Origin: Muribaculaceae bacterium
Lineage (GTDB): Bacteria; Bacteroidota; Bacteroidia; Bacteroidales; Muribaculaceae
Length of the DNA stretch: 21,327 bases
NCBI GenBank assembly: GCA_009775265.1
Contig: VSPG01000036.1
Location: 1-21,327 of the forward strand
Reading direction: 5' to 3'
Of the stretch, positions 1 to 7,070 are shown piece by piece. Both the position numbers and the translations under genes were made by a program. Position 1 is the first letter of the stretch, and each line of letters starts with the position of its first letter. The notes beneath the pieces were generated by a model, which made no database searches, had not been told where the DNA came from, and saw only the letters and a list, made by a program, of their open reading frames with translations.

Positions 1-102
1 TGTACCCCTTTTCCCAACAAAGCTACCCAAACAAAGCCATCACAACAAAAAAACTTTTGTCACTTCTGTAACTTCTGTCCTTTTGTACCTCCCCCCACCT
101 AC
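1..102 (-). repeat. 3' repeat cassette, left inverted copy (runs off window edge)
   Basis: This stretch has no gene and lies just beyond the terminator of the surface-protein gene. On the minus strand it reads as a G-rich spacer, then GGTACAAAAGGACAGAAG and further ACARAAG heptamers, a T-run, and GTTGTGATGGCTTTG. It matches 14268-14354 on the plus strand almost base for base. The 36 nt at 54-89 are identical to the reverse complement of 14281-14316. The left copy has an extra 14 nt near 20-35, where the GCTTTGTTGGG segment is partly duplicated. It begins mid-unit at position 1, so the array probably continues to the left. Confidence 0.85.
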
Positions 103-140
103 AAAAAAACATCGCCCACCGGAGGACCCGGCGGGCGATG
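103..140 (-). terminator. Intrinsic terminator of the surface-protein gene
   Basis: On the minus strand the arms CATCGCCC and GGGCGATG (110-117 and 133-140) form an 8-bp stem, extended by an inner CCGG pairing (119-122 with 128-131). Seven T residues follow (103-109). It lies about 20 nt after the stop codon. The arms are identical to those of the terminator after the M6 protease gene at 14229. Confidence 0.92.
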
Positions 141-160
141 CTATTCTATGGCGGTGCAGC

Positions 161-2608
161 TTACTTCACAAGCTCCTTGCTCACTTCGGCGCCACGGCGC
201 ACGATGTAGATGTTGCCTGCTTCGGGCTGTGCCACACGCACGCCCTGGAGGGTGAAGTACTCGGCGGAAGCGGCGGCGTCAACCGTCACGTCCTCGATGC
301 CCACAGTGCCGGTCTTGACGTCGAATTCGGTGGTGTGCGATGGAGTGTCTTCACCGTTCACTTTCACGGCAAGGGATGCTTTGTAGTCGGTTTCACCGGT
401 AAGACCCGTCACAACCACTGTGCCTTTCAGCTTGTGGGTGGAAGTGAAATCTTCAGCTACGGGAGCCACTGCGGCTTCTTCCTCTGTCACAAGAGTGTGC
501 TCGGTGTTGGTAGCAGTCTGATCGCCCACGGTGAACGTCACCTCATAGGTGTTGCCCTCGCGGTGGTTGTTCACATGCAGCGTATAGTTGGCGCGAACCA
601 CAGTCTTGCCGGCAAGCACCTCATGGGTGATACCCACGATTTTGGTGGGCTCGGACTTCACTACTTCGTAGGTCACAACGTCGGAGTCGTAGTTCTGCAC
701 GTTTTTCAGATAGTAAGAGAACGAACCGGCAGCAGAAATTTCAATGGTTTCGCCATCTGTATATTCGTAATACTCTGCTGCTTTTGCGTCAGTTGCTCCA
801 GTTTCAGTAACGTTATAATAAATGCGGAATCCTTCGGGCACTTCGAAACTTGCACGAACAGCACCATCGATTAAGTCTATGGGATTACTAATGCCTTCGC
901 GATTGAATTTCGGAGCTACTTCGGGATAAACATTCAGGCGCATGATTGCAAGACCTGCCATGTATTCTCCATCTTCGAGGGATTCTGCACGCAGAGTGTA
1001 TGAGCCGGTTTTGTTCACGGTCACATTGATGCCGGCCTCAGTCTTTTCTATGCTGTAATCAGTATCGGCAAGGCCTGCTATTTTATAGGTAAGTTCACGC
1101 CCGTTGGGATTATTGGCTCCATTAAGGGCCGTCTTTTTTCCTACAACAGCGGCATTGATACGGGGAGTAAATGTAAGCTGGGCGGGTTTTAAATCCGAAC
1201 CGACAGCTTTGTAGAACACATTGAAGCCCTGAATATCTACATTTGCAGTCGTTTTCATAACAAGAGTCACCTCGTTTGATTCTCCTTGCCATGTCTGAGT
1301 AGCAGCATCATAGCCAACACCTGTGAAATTAGTGCCTTTTTCGCGGATAACGGAAATTTTGGTTATCACATAACCTTCGGCGATTTCAAAAGTTGTGGAT
1401 TTATTTGAGCAATTTTTCTGATAGCGCAGTCCGTTTGTGCTCCAAAGGCGCACATCTCCTGTTCCGGAAAGAGTCACTGTAACTATGCCGCCAGTACCAT
1501 CTTCTCCATCAGTAAACGAGTGAGGATTAGGAAGATAGTTAGTTCCAGAGGTTTGACGAGGCATGCCATAATCTTTGTTCACAAAATCAAACTCGATAGT
1601 AGAAGTTTCAGGATTAACTGCATCAGGGTCAAGAATATGGGCTTCGTACGTAGCGGTAGCCTCACGATATTTTTCAGTCGCTGCTATTTTAGCAGTAATT
1701 ACAACCAAACCCGCACCATGAACATCAGAAGGTGTAATCTCTCCAGTCGTTTCGTTAACACTTACAATGTCATTATTGGAAGAACTATATGTCACAGCAC
1801 CATCGCCGACAGCAACATTTGCCGTCTGCCAAACAATTCCTGTGTTTACCTTTCCATCCACATGCTCTATGTCAAAGCTGATTTTCGATTCAAGGCGAGC
1901 CTTGGTCACTGTGACATTGAAAGTCTTTTCGCCGGCAATATACTTACCATCTGTCCATGAAGCAGTTATGGTAGTATTGCCTTCTGCCACGCCTACCACT
2001 TTACCTTCTTCTACTTTTGCGATAGATTCGTCGGCGCTGACATATGTCACATTTTTAAGGTCTTCGGGAGTATAAACAATATCAGCCCCCATGCCGGCCT
2101 CAACTATTACATCTTGGAACTCAGCATTAGCTTCAATTCCGGCTGCACTTGTATAAGTAATGCTTATTGAGCTAAAACGAATCTGGACAGAAGCAACCAT
2201 AGTAATAGACTGTCCTTCAGATATACTTCCATTCCAACTCCAGGTATTACCGGAATAAGCCCCTAAGGTAGCACCCGATTCATCTTTGACGGTCTTTGCG
2301 TATCCACTGCCAACTTCCATTGACACACTGGTAATTGTAGCCCCATCAAGTGGAGTTATAACCATTTTATCGTTTGTATACCAACGCACCAAAGAACCAT
2401 TGACATTGGTTATCGATGTATTTACTTTTACAAATTCCAGACTTACATTTCCGGCAGTAAATGTTTTGTCAGCCAGCTTACCTGAAAGTTCTGTAGACAC
2501 TGTTGCCTCACTTGGAGCTGTACCGACATAGAACGATGCTACCTCGGCATTGGCCACGCCACTACCGAGCGCAAATGCGGCCGCAAGGGAGAGTAAAAAT
2601 TTTTTCAT
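161..2608 (-). CDS. Secreted multi-domain surface protein with Ig-like, chitobiase-C-like and short C-terminal sorting-type domain
   Basis: The protein is 815 aa starting at ATG 2608. That start gives a clear signal peptide (MKKFLLSLAAAFALGSGVANA); the longer upstream reading would bury it. Residues ~20-175 form a beta-rich module. Residues ~176-345 resemble two bacterial Ig-like (BIG2-type) repeats. Residues ~350-485 look like a second copy of the first module, with similar RW/T-N, I-S-V and TW-G patterns. A further Ig-like stretch covers ~490-575. Residues ~575-655 resemble a chitobiase C-terminal type domain, and ~655-770 a fibronectin-like stretch. The last ~36 residues (EYFTLQGVRV to SKELVK) match the tail of the M6 protease in this window and resemble the end of type IX secretion C-terminal domains. 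No catalytic motif is visible, so a surface adhesin or scaffold role is inference. The 5' two thirds are AT-richer than the 3' third and the neighbours. Confidence 0.85.
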   Translation of the reverse strand: MKKFLLSLAAAFALGSGVANAEVASFYVGTAPSEATVSTELSGKLADKTFTAGNVSLEFVKVNTSITNVNGSLVRWYTNDKMVITPLDGATITSVSMEVGSGYAKTVKDESGATLGAYSGNTWSWNGSISEGQSITMVASVQIRFSSISITYTSAAGIEANAEFQDVIVEAGMGADIVYTPEDLKNVTYVSADESIAKVEEGKVVGVAEGNTTITASWTDGKYIAGEKTFNVTVTKARLESKISFDIEHVDGKVNTGIVWQTANVAVGDGAVTYSSSNNDIVSVNETTGEITPSDVHGAGLVVITAKIAATEKYREATATYEAHILDPDAVNPETSTIEFDFVNKDYGMPRQTSGTNYLPNPHSFTDGEDGTGGIVTVTLSGTGDVRLWSTNGLRYQKNCSNKSTTFEIAEGYVITKISVIREKGTNFTGVGYDAATQTWQGESNEVTLVMKTTANVDIQGFNVFYKAVGSDLKPAQLTFTPRINAAVVGKKTALNGANNPNGRELTYKIAGLADTDYSIEKTEAGINVTVNKTGSYTLRAESLEDGEYMAGLAIMRLNVYPEVAPKFNREGISNPIDLIDGAVRASFEVPEGFRIYYNVTETGATDAKAAEYYEYTDGETIEISAAGSFSYYLKNVQNYDSDVVTYEVVKSEPTKIVGITHEVLAGKTVVRANYTLHVNNHREGNTYEVTFTVGDQTATNTEHTLVTEEEAAVAPVAEDFTSTHKLKGTVVVTGLTGETDYKASLAVKVNGEDTPSHTTEFDVKTGTVGIEDVTVDAAASAEYFTLQGVRVAQPEAGNIYIVRRGAEVSKELVK

Positions 2609-2620
2609 ATTGTTTATTGA
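2607..2620 (-). repeat. 14-nt direct repeat over the start codon (proximal copy)
   Basis: The minus-strand sequence TCAATAAACAATAT covers the ribosome-binding region and the first two bases of the surface-protein start codon. An identical 14-mer lies 149 bp upstream at 2756-2769, where it is not followed by ATG. There is no Shine-Dalgarno sequence. An A-rich leader of this kind is common before Bacteroidetes genes. Confidence 0.6.
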
Positions 2621-2755
2621 TTGGTTTAAGAAAATTGCGCGTGGTTCAGAACATCGCGTCAAGTGGCGCGCCGCGCCGCTCGGATGCTACCGGGCGAACG
2701 CCGCACTATGCCGTGACGGATGCTGAAATACGAAAAGGCCATTTGTGGCTGCTAT

Positions 2756-2769
2756 ATATTGTTTATTGA
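2756..2769 (-). repeat. 14-nt direct repeat in the leader (distal copy)
   Basis: This is a perfect copy of the TCAATAAACAATAT sequence found at the surface-protein start codon. It sits between the leader hairpin-T-run and the gene. It could be the remnant of a duplicated start region or a decoy; neither can be decided from sequence. Confidence 0.5.
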
Positions 2770-2802
2770 AAGCGAAGCAGCGCTGCGCGAGGGCTGCCGT
2801 GC

Positions 2803-2857
2803 AAAAAAAAATCGCACTCTCTGCGAGGCGGCGGTTTAAGCCTTACGCGGGAGTGCG
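2803..2857 (-). terminator. Terminator-like hairpin inside the 5' leader (possible attenuator)
   Basis: On the minus strand CGCACTC (2857-2851) pairs perfectly with GAGTGCG (2819-2813), enclosing a ~31-nt loop region. ATTTTTTTTT follows (2812-2803). It lies about 130 nt after the predicted promoter and about 195 nt before the surface-protein ATG. It could end a short transcript or act as a conditional attenuator. The long loop makes it weaker than the other terminators in the window. Confidence 0.55.
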
Positions 2858-2983
2858 GAATACGGATGGAAAAAGCACACAATGACTCATCGGAGCGGGT
2901 ATCCGGCTAATCGAACGAATCGAAGCCACATACGGTCTCTTGAATGAGAGGTGCGCCGAGGATAAAGTGAGCTTGAGTTTCAT
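2843..2983 (-). CDS. Possible 46-codon leader ORF
   Basis: An ATG at 2983-2981 lies 4 nt after the TAACTTTG promoter element, so a transcript from it would be essentially leaderless. The frame stays open for 46 codons (it begins MKLKLTLSSAHLSF) and stops with TAA inside the loop of the terminator-like hairpin. The peptide is basic and serine-rich, with no run of one regulatory amino acid. In GC-rich DNA an open frame of this length is not rare, so only its position relative to promoter and hairpin makes it notable. No family is recognised. Confidence 0.25.
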   Translation of the reverse strand: MKLKLTLSSAHLSFKRPYVASIRSISRIPAPMSHCVLFPSVFRTPA

Positions 2984-2987
2984 GCTG

Positions 2988-3019
2988 CAAAGTTACGCCA
3001 AAATGGCGAGCGTATGCAA
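2988..3019 (-). promoter_or_regulatory. Bacteroidetes-type promoter of the surface-protein gene
   Basis: The minus strand carries TTG (3019-3017), a 21-nt spacer and TAACTTTG (2995-2988). This fits the known Bacteroidetes pattern of a -33 TTTG-like element and a -7 TAnnTTTG. An AT-rich stretch (3022-3060) lies just upstream. Transcription should start near 2983, giving a leader of about 375 nt. Confidence 0.7.
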
Positions 3020-3130
3020 CATTTTTTGTATTAAAATTTGTTAATTAACTATTGAACTAATTACCCGCGCATCATCGTAACCACGTAATAAACAGCGACT
3101 GAAAATCACGCCGCACGCAAAAAAGAAACA

Positions 3131-3259
3131 GGCGCGTAGCGCCAGGCAGCCGCGGCAGCGGCAAGTCTCAATCATAGCCACGGGCAATGGCCGCGTAGCG
3201 GTCGAAGCCCGTGGGCTTTACGGCACGCGCAAAAACAAGAGCTGCGTAGCTGCGGCTCT
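3131..3259. repeat. Three mini-palindromes with a GCGTAGC core
   Basis: GGCGC-GTA-GCGCC is a perfect hairpin at 3131-3143. GGCCGC-GTA-GCGGTC at 3189-3203 has one wobble pair and is nested in an outer perfect 8-bp stem, CCACGGGC (3178-3185) with GCCCGTGG (3207-3214). A third GCTGCGTAGCTG lies inside AGAGC...GCTCT at about 3239-3259. The cores are 59 and 51 nt apart. They lie in the 3' region of the DUF4421 gene and none is followed by a T-run, so a simple terminator is unlikely. Apart from the promoter and leader, I see nothing else in 3061-3277. Confidence 0.6.
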
Positions 3260-3277
3260 ACCACCCCACATTGCGAA

Positions 3278-4339
3278 TTACCACAAATTGAAACGGTAGC
3301 CCACACAGGCATTGAAGCTAAGGTCGCTGTTGACAAACGCCTGCTTCTTATTGTAAATCAAACCTTGGTCGGCACGGCCTATCAACCCCGCGAACCACCG
3401 CTTGTTGTTCCACACAAAACTAATGGCCAGACGATTCGAAAGCGCCATGGAATTCGGCCGGCTGTTGCCCGTCACGAGACCCTTTTGCAAGCCGAGTACC
3501 GGCGATTCGCTTATACCTATCAGCCAATGGCGCCCGAGCACCCAGTTGTAGGCATAGCCGAGCTTGAAACAATAATTGTCGCTGTTCACATGATAGGCGT
3601 AATTGTTCCACTCCTCCGGCAGCCTGTCGCGCATTTCAGGTGGCAGACTGCTGAAATCGAAATTATAGGAATTGTGGAAATAAGAGATGCCCGCAAAAAA
3701 AGAGCCCTGGCTGCGTAGCTGATAGCGGCCGAAATTGAACGCTGCCGACATCGAATAGCGTTTTTGGTTGAAAAACAGATACACATCGAACCCCTGCGTG
3801 TGGGTGTTGATGCCCTTGAACGGCAGACGCATGCGCTCCGAGTTGCGTTCGTCGCCGAAACGCGTTACGTACACATCGCCGTCGTTGTGTATGTTGTAGT
3901 AGTCAAAAGCGAGCAGGCTGCAGTTGAACCCGAAGTTGAAGCGTTTGCGCAGGCGGTTCGGGCCGCCGAAATAGCGCGAGATGTTCATGTCGTAGCCCAC
4001 CGTAAGAGCAAGGTACGACAGACTGAAACCGGCCGAAGTGGCCGGCTCGGAACGCATGAGTATGTGCAGGTCGTCGGGAAGGTCGAAATTGTAGAGGTCA
4101 ATCCAGCTGTCGCTTTTAAGGCGCACGTTGAAGTTGGTGTATGTGCGCGACACATACAGCGAATCGTAACCGTTGAAGAATTTGTCGCCCCAACGGTACA
4201 CATCCATGCAGAAACGCGGAAATTTGCCCCACGCCGCAATAGAGTCCACATCCAGCGACAATGCTCCGGCGTGCTGCGGTGCGGCCAAAGCCGCTCCCAG
4301 CACGCCGAGCAAAGCGATTATGCGGAAGACGCGTTTCAA
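3278..4339 (-). CDS. DUF4421 family outer-envelope protein, TTG start overlapping alaS stop
   Basis: The protein is 353 aa with an N-terminal signal peptide (MKRVFRIIALLGVLGAALA). The mature part is rich in aromatic residues and alternating beta strands and ends in a barrel-like CVGYRFNLW. This matches my memory of DUF4421, a Bacteroidetes family of unknown function, often predicted to be an outer-membrane beta-barrel. The only start that keeps the signal peptide is TTG at 4339; the next in-frame Met comes after it. The TTG shares two bases with the TGA stop of alaS (TTGA), so translation is probably coupled. No catalytic motif is seen and the function is unknown. Confidence 0.85.
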   Translation of the reverse strand: MKRVFRIIALLGVLGAALAAPQHAGALSLDVDSIAAWGKFPRFCMDVYRWGDKFFNGYDSLYVSRTYTNFNVRLKSDSWIDLYNFDLPDDLHILMRSEPATSAGFSLSYLALTVGYDMNISRYFGGPNRLRKRFNFGFNCSLLAFDYYNIHNDGDVYVTRFGDERNSERMRLPFKGINTHTQGFDVYLFFNQKRYSMSAAFNFGRYQLRSQGSFFAGISYFHNSYNFDFSSLPPEMRDRLPEEWNNYAYHVNSDNYCFKLGYAYNWVLGRHWLIGISESPVLGLQKGLVTGNSRPNSMALSNRLAISFVWNNKRWFAGLIGRADQGLIYNKKQAFVNSDLSFNACVGYRFNLW

Positions 4340-6972
4340 GCTTTGAGCTGTTCGAGCATCTTATCCATAGCGGCTGCTACGCCATCGGCATCCTTACCGC
4401 CGGCCTGGGCGAAGCCCGGCTGACCGCCGCCGCCGCCCTTTATGGCCTTGGCCGCCTCGCGCACAATCTGCGACGCGTTCTTGCCCGAAGCCGACAACGC
4501 GGCATCGGTGAGCATAAGCGTGAGCAGGGGCTTGCCTGCCGGGTCTGCGGTGGCTGCGGCAAAAGCCACGGAAGCATCCGGAGCCACGGCGGAGCGCACG
4601 GCAAAAGCGATGTTCTTCACCATTTCCGGCGCTAATATGCCACGCAGCACGGCGATGCGCATTGAGCCGCAGTCCACGGCCTTGTCGAGCAGCGAAGCCG
4701 CCATGGCTTCCGCGCGTTCTTTCATGGCCGCTTCCACCTGGCGCCGGAGCTCGGCATTCTCCTCGATGCTGCGGCGCAGGGCTGCCAAAAGGTCGGGAGC
4801 GTTGTTGAAAAGAGCCGATACAGCCTGCAGCGTGTCGGCCACATGGTCGATATAGTCCTCCATCACAGCGCCGGTCACGGCCTCGATGCGGCGTATGCCT
4901 GCGGCCGTGGAACTCTCGCTGATGATGCGTATCATGCCTATGTTGCCCGTGTTGGCCACATGCGTGCCGCCGCACAGTTCCACGGAATCGCCGTAGCGCA
5001 CCACGCGCACGTCCTCGCCGTATTTTTCGCCGAACAGAGCCATGGCTCCCATTTCGCGTGCTTCGGCGATGGGCACATGGCGGTGCTCGTCGAGAGCTAT
5101 GGCCTGGCGGACGCGGTTGTTGGCGAGGTGTTCCACGCGGCGTATTTCTTCGGGGGTGAGTTTCTGGAAGTGGCTGAAGTCGAAGCGCAGCGAGTCGGGG
5201 CTGACGTAGCTGCCACGCTGTTCCACGTGCTCGCCGAGCACTTCGCGGAGCGCCTGGTGCAGCAGGTGTGTGGCCGTGTGGTTGCGTTCCGTGGCCGTGC
5301 GGGCCTCGGTGTCGATGGCTGCTACAAATTCAGCGGCAGGGTTGGCGGGGAGTTTTTTGGCAAGATGCACTCCCACGCCGTTCTCGCGCTTGGTGTCGTA
5401 GATCTCCACCACCTCGCCGGTGGCGGTATCGGTGAGGGTGCCGCGGTCGCCGGTCTGTCCGCCCATCTCGGCGTAGAAAGGCGTGCGCGAGAGCACTATC
5501 TGATAATACTCGCGGCCCTTCTGACGCACATGGCGGTAGCGGAGCACGCGGGCGGGAGTGGACACTTCGTCGTAGCCGCAGAATTCCTGCTCGCCGCCGG
5601 CGAGTTCCACCCAGTCGGATGCCTCCACGGCGGCGGCATTGCGCGCGCGCTGTTTCTGGGCGGCCATTTCAGCGTCAAACTCCTCGCGGTCAAGGGTCAT
5701 GCCCTGCTCTTTGAGGATGAGCAGCGTGAGGTCAAGCGGAAAGCCGTATGTGTCGTATAGCACGAATGCCTGCTTGCCGGCAATCTGCGTGCGGCCTTCG
5801 GCGCGCGCTGCCGCAATGGCATCGTCGAGCAGGCGTATGCCGTTCTCGAGCGTGCGAAGGAAGGCGTCTTCCTCCTCCTTGATCACTTTCATTATGAGGT
5901 CGCGCTGCGATGCTATCTCGGGATATGCTTCGCCCATGCTCTCCACGAGAGTGTCGACGAGACGGTACATGAACGCCTGTTTCTGTTCCAGGAACGTGTA
6001 GGCATAACGCACCGCGCGGCGCAGGATGCGGCGTATCACATAACCCGCCTTGGCATTGCCGGGCAGCTGCGAGTCGGCGATGGAAAACGCTATCGTGCGC
6101 ACATGGTCGGCTATCACGCGCATTGCCACATCGGTGCGGCGGTCGTCGCCATAACGCTTGCCGCTGAGGGCTGCGATGCGCGAAATCAGGGGAGTGAACA
6201 CGTCGGTGTCGTAGTTCGACTGCTTGCCCTGCAACGCCATGCACAGGCGCTCGAAGCCCATGCCGGTGTCTATCACCTTTGCAGGCAGCGGTTCAAGGCT
6301 GCCGTCGGCCTTGCGGTTGTACTGCATGAACACGAGGTTCCATATCTCGATGACAAGGGGGTTGTCCTTGTTCACGAGCGACGCGCCGTCCACAGCCTCG
6401 CGTTCCGCCTCGGGACGCAGGTCGATGTGGATTTCGGAGCACGGACCGCACGGCCCCGTGTCGCCCATTTCCCAGAAGTTGTCGTGTTTGTTGCCGTTGA
6501 TGATGTGCGATTCAGGCAGGTGCTTGAGCCATATTTCGGCAGCTTCGTCGTCGCGCGACAGACCCTCCTCGGCAGAGCCTTCGAACACCGTGGCATAAAG
6601 CCTTGCCGGGTCGAGGCCGAGCACATCCACAAGGTATTCCCACGCCCAGTCTATGGCCTCGCGCTTGAAATAGTCGCCAAAGCTCCAGTTGCCGAGCATC
6701 TCGAACATGGTGTGGTGGTAGGTGTCCATGCCCACCTCCTCGAGGTCGTTGTGCTTGCCGCTGACGCGCAGACACTTCTGCGAGTCGGCAACACGCGGAT
6801 ATTTTGGAGCCACAGCGCCAAGGATGATGTCCTTGAACTGGTTCATGCCCGCGTTGGTAAACATCAGCGTGGGGTCGTCTTTGATTACCATGGGCGCGGA
6901 TGGCACGATGTGATGGCCTTTGGAACGGAAAAATTCCTTGAAAGATTCGCGTATTTCTTTAGCGGTAAGCAT
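4336..6972 (-). CDS. alaS: Alanine--tRNA ligase
   Basis: AlaRS of 878 aa, the usual family length, charges tRNA-Ala in the cytoplasm. The class II catalytic core comes first (MLTAKEIRESFKEFFRSKGH, then FTNAGMNQFKD and the GDTGPCGPCSEIH motif). The editing domain carries HTATH near residues 562-566 and CGGTH near 665-669, the expected zinc ligands. The C-terminal DHHA1-type region ends with the glycine-rich GGGGGQPGFAQAGG. The ATG at 6972 gives the standard N-terminus. It is transcribed with the downstream DUF4421 gene, whose start overlaps its stop, and it diverges from the M23 peptidase gene. Confidence 0.98.
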   Translation of the reverse strand: MLTAKEIRESFKEFFRSKGHHIVPSAPMVIKDDPTLMFTNAGMNQFKDIILGAVAPKYPRVADSQKCLRVSGKHNDLEEVGMDTYHHTMFEMLGNWSFGDYFKREAIDWAWEYLVDVLGLDPARLYATVFEGSAEEGLSRDDEAAEIWLKHLPESHIINGNKHDNFWEMGDTGPCGPCSEIHIDLRPEAEREAVDGASLVNKDNPLVIEIWNLVFMQYNRKADGSLEPLPAKVIDTGMGFERLCMALQGKQSNYDTDVFTPLISRIAALSGKRYGDDRRTDVAMRVIADHVRTIAFSIADSQLPGNAKAGYVIRRILRRAVRYAYTFLEQKQAFMYRLVDTLVESMGEAYPEIASQRDLIMKVIKEEEDAFLRTLENGIRLLDDAIAAARAEGRTQIAGKQAFVLYDTYGFPLDLTLLILKEQGMTLDREEFDAEMAAQKQRARNAAAVEASDWVELAGGEQEFCGYDEVSTPARVLRYRHVRQKGREYYQIVLSRTPFYAEMGGQTGDRGTLTDTATGEVVEIYDTKRENGVGVHLAKKLPANPAAEFVAAIDTEARTATERNHTATHLLHQALREVLGEHVEQRGSYVSPDSLRFDFSHFQKLTPEEIRRVEHLANNRVRQAIALDEHRHVPIAEAREMGAMALFGEKYGEDVRVVRYGDSVELCGGTHVANTGNIGMIRIISESSTAAGIRRIEAVTGAVMEDYIDHVADTLQAVSALFNNAPDLLAALRRSIEENAELRRQVEAAMKERAEAMAASLLDKAVDCGSMRIAVLRGILAPEMVKNIAFAVRSAVAPDASVAFAAATADPAGKPLLTLMLTDAALSASGKNASQIVREAAKAIKGGGGGQPGFAQAGGKDADGVAAAMDKMLEQLKA

Positions 6973-7024
6973 GTTGTGGTGCTATAGTATAATTATTATT
7001 GTGTATTTTCTTGTTTTCAGACTG

Positions 7025-7055
7025 CAAAATTACGGCATATTTCGTACTTTTGCAA
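7025..7055 (-). promoter_or_regulatory. alaS promoter
   Basis: The minus strand has TTG (7055-7053), a 20-nt spacer and TAATTTTG (7032-7025), a good Bacteroidetes -33/-7 pair. The leader to the alaS ATG is about 45 nt. The -33 element overlaps the downstream edge of the plus-strand promoter for the M23 gene. Confidence 0.7.
7045..7052 (+). promoter_or_regulatory. Promoter -7 element of the M23 peptidase gene
   Basis: TACTTTTG fits TAnnTTTG and lies 18 nt before the ATG at 7071, so the leader would be very short. The expected -33 position has CTG rather than TTG, so this promoter is weaker than the opposing alaS one. The two -7 boxes lie in an 11-bp inverted repeat (7024-7034 and 7043-7053, one mismatch). 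Confidence 0.55.
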
Positions 7056-7070
7056 GCGAAAACCAAGTCA

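Noticed and set aside
2803..2983. 6S RNA, SRP RNA or hammerhead ribozyme in the surface-protein leader
   Set aside because: The ends do not pair as in 6S RNA, the SRP loop motif is missing, and the GATGAG stretch lacks the rest of a hammerhead core.
3178..3220. Terminator after the DUF4421 gene
   Set aside because: The stem is good but no T-run follows in the minus direction, so I list it as a palindrome only.
5219..5230. Second parS-like match TGTTCCACGTGC inside alaS
   Set aside because: Only the left half and centre match; the next bases (TCGC) do not complete the AACA half, and the sequence is explained by alaS codons.
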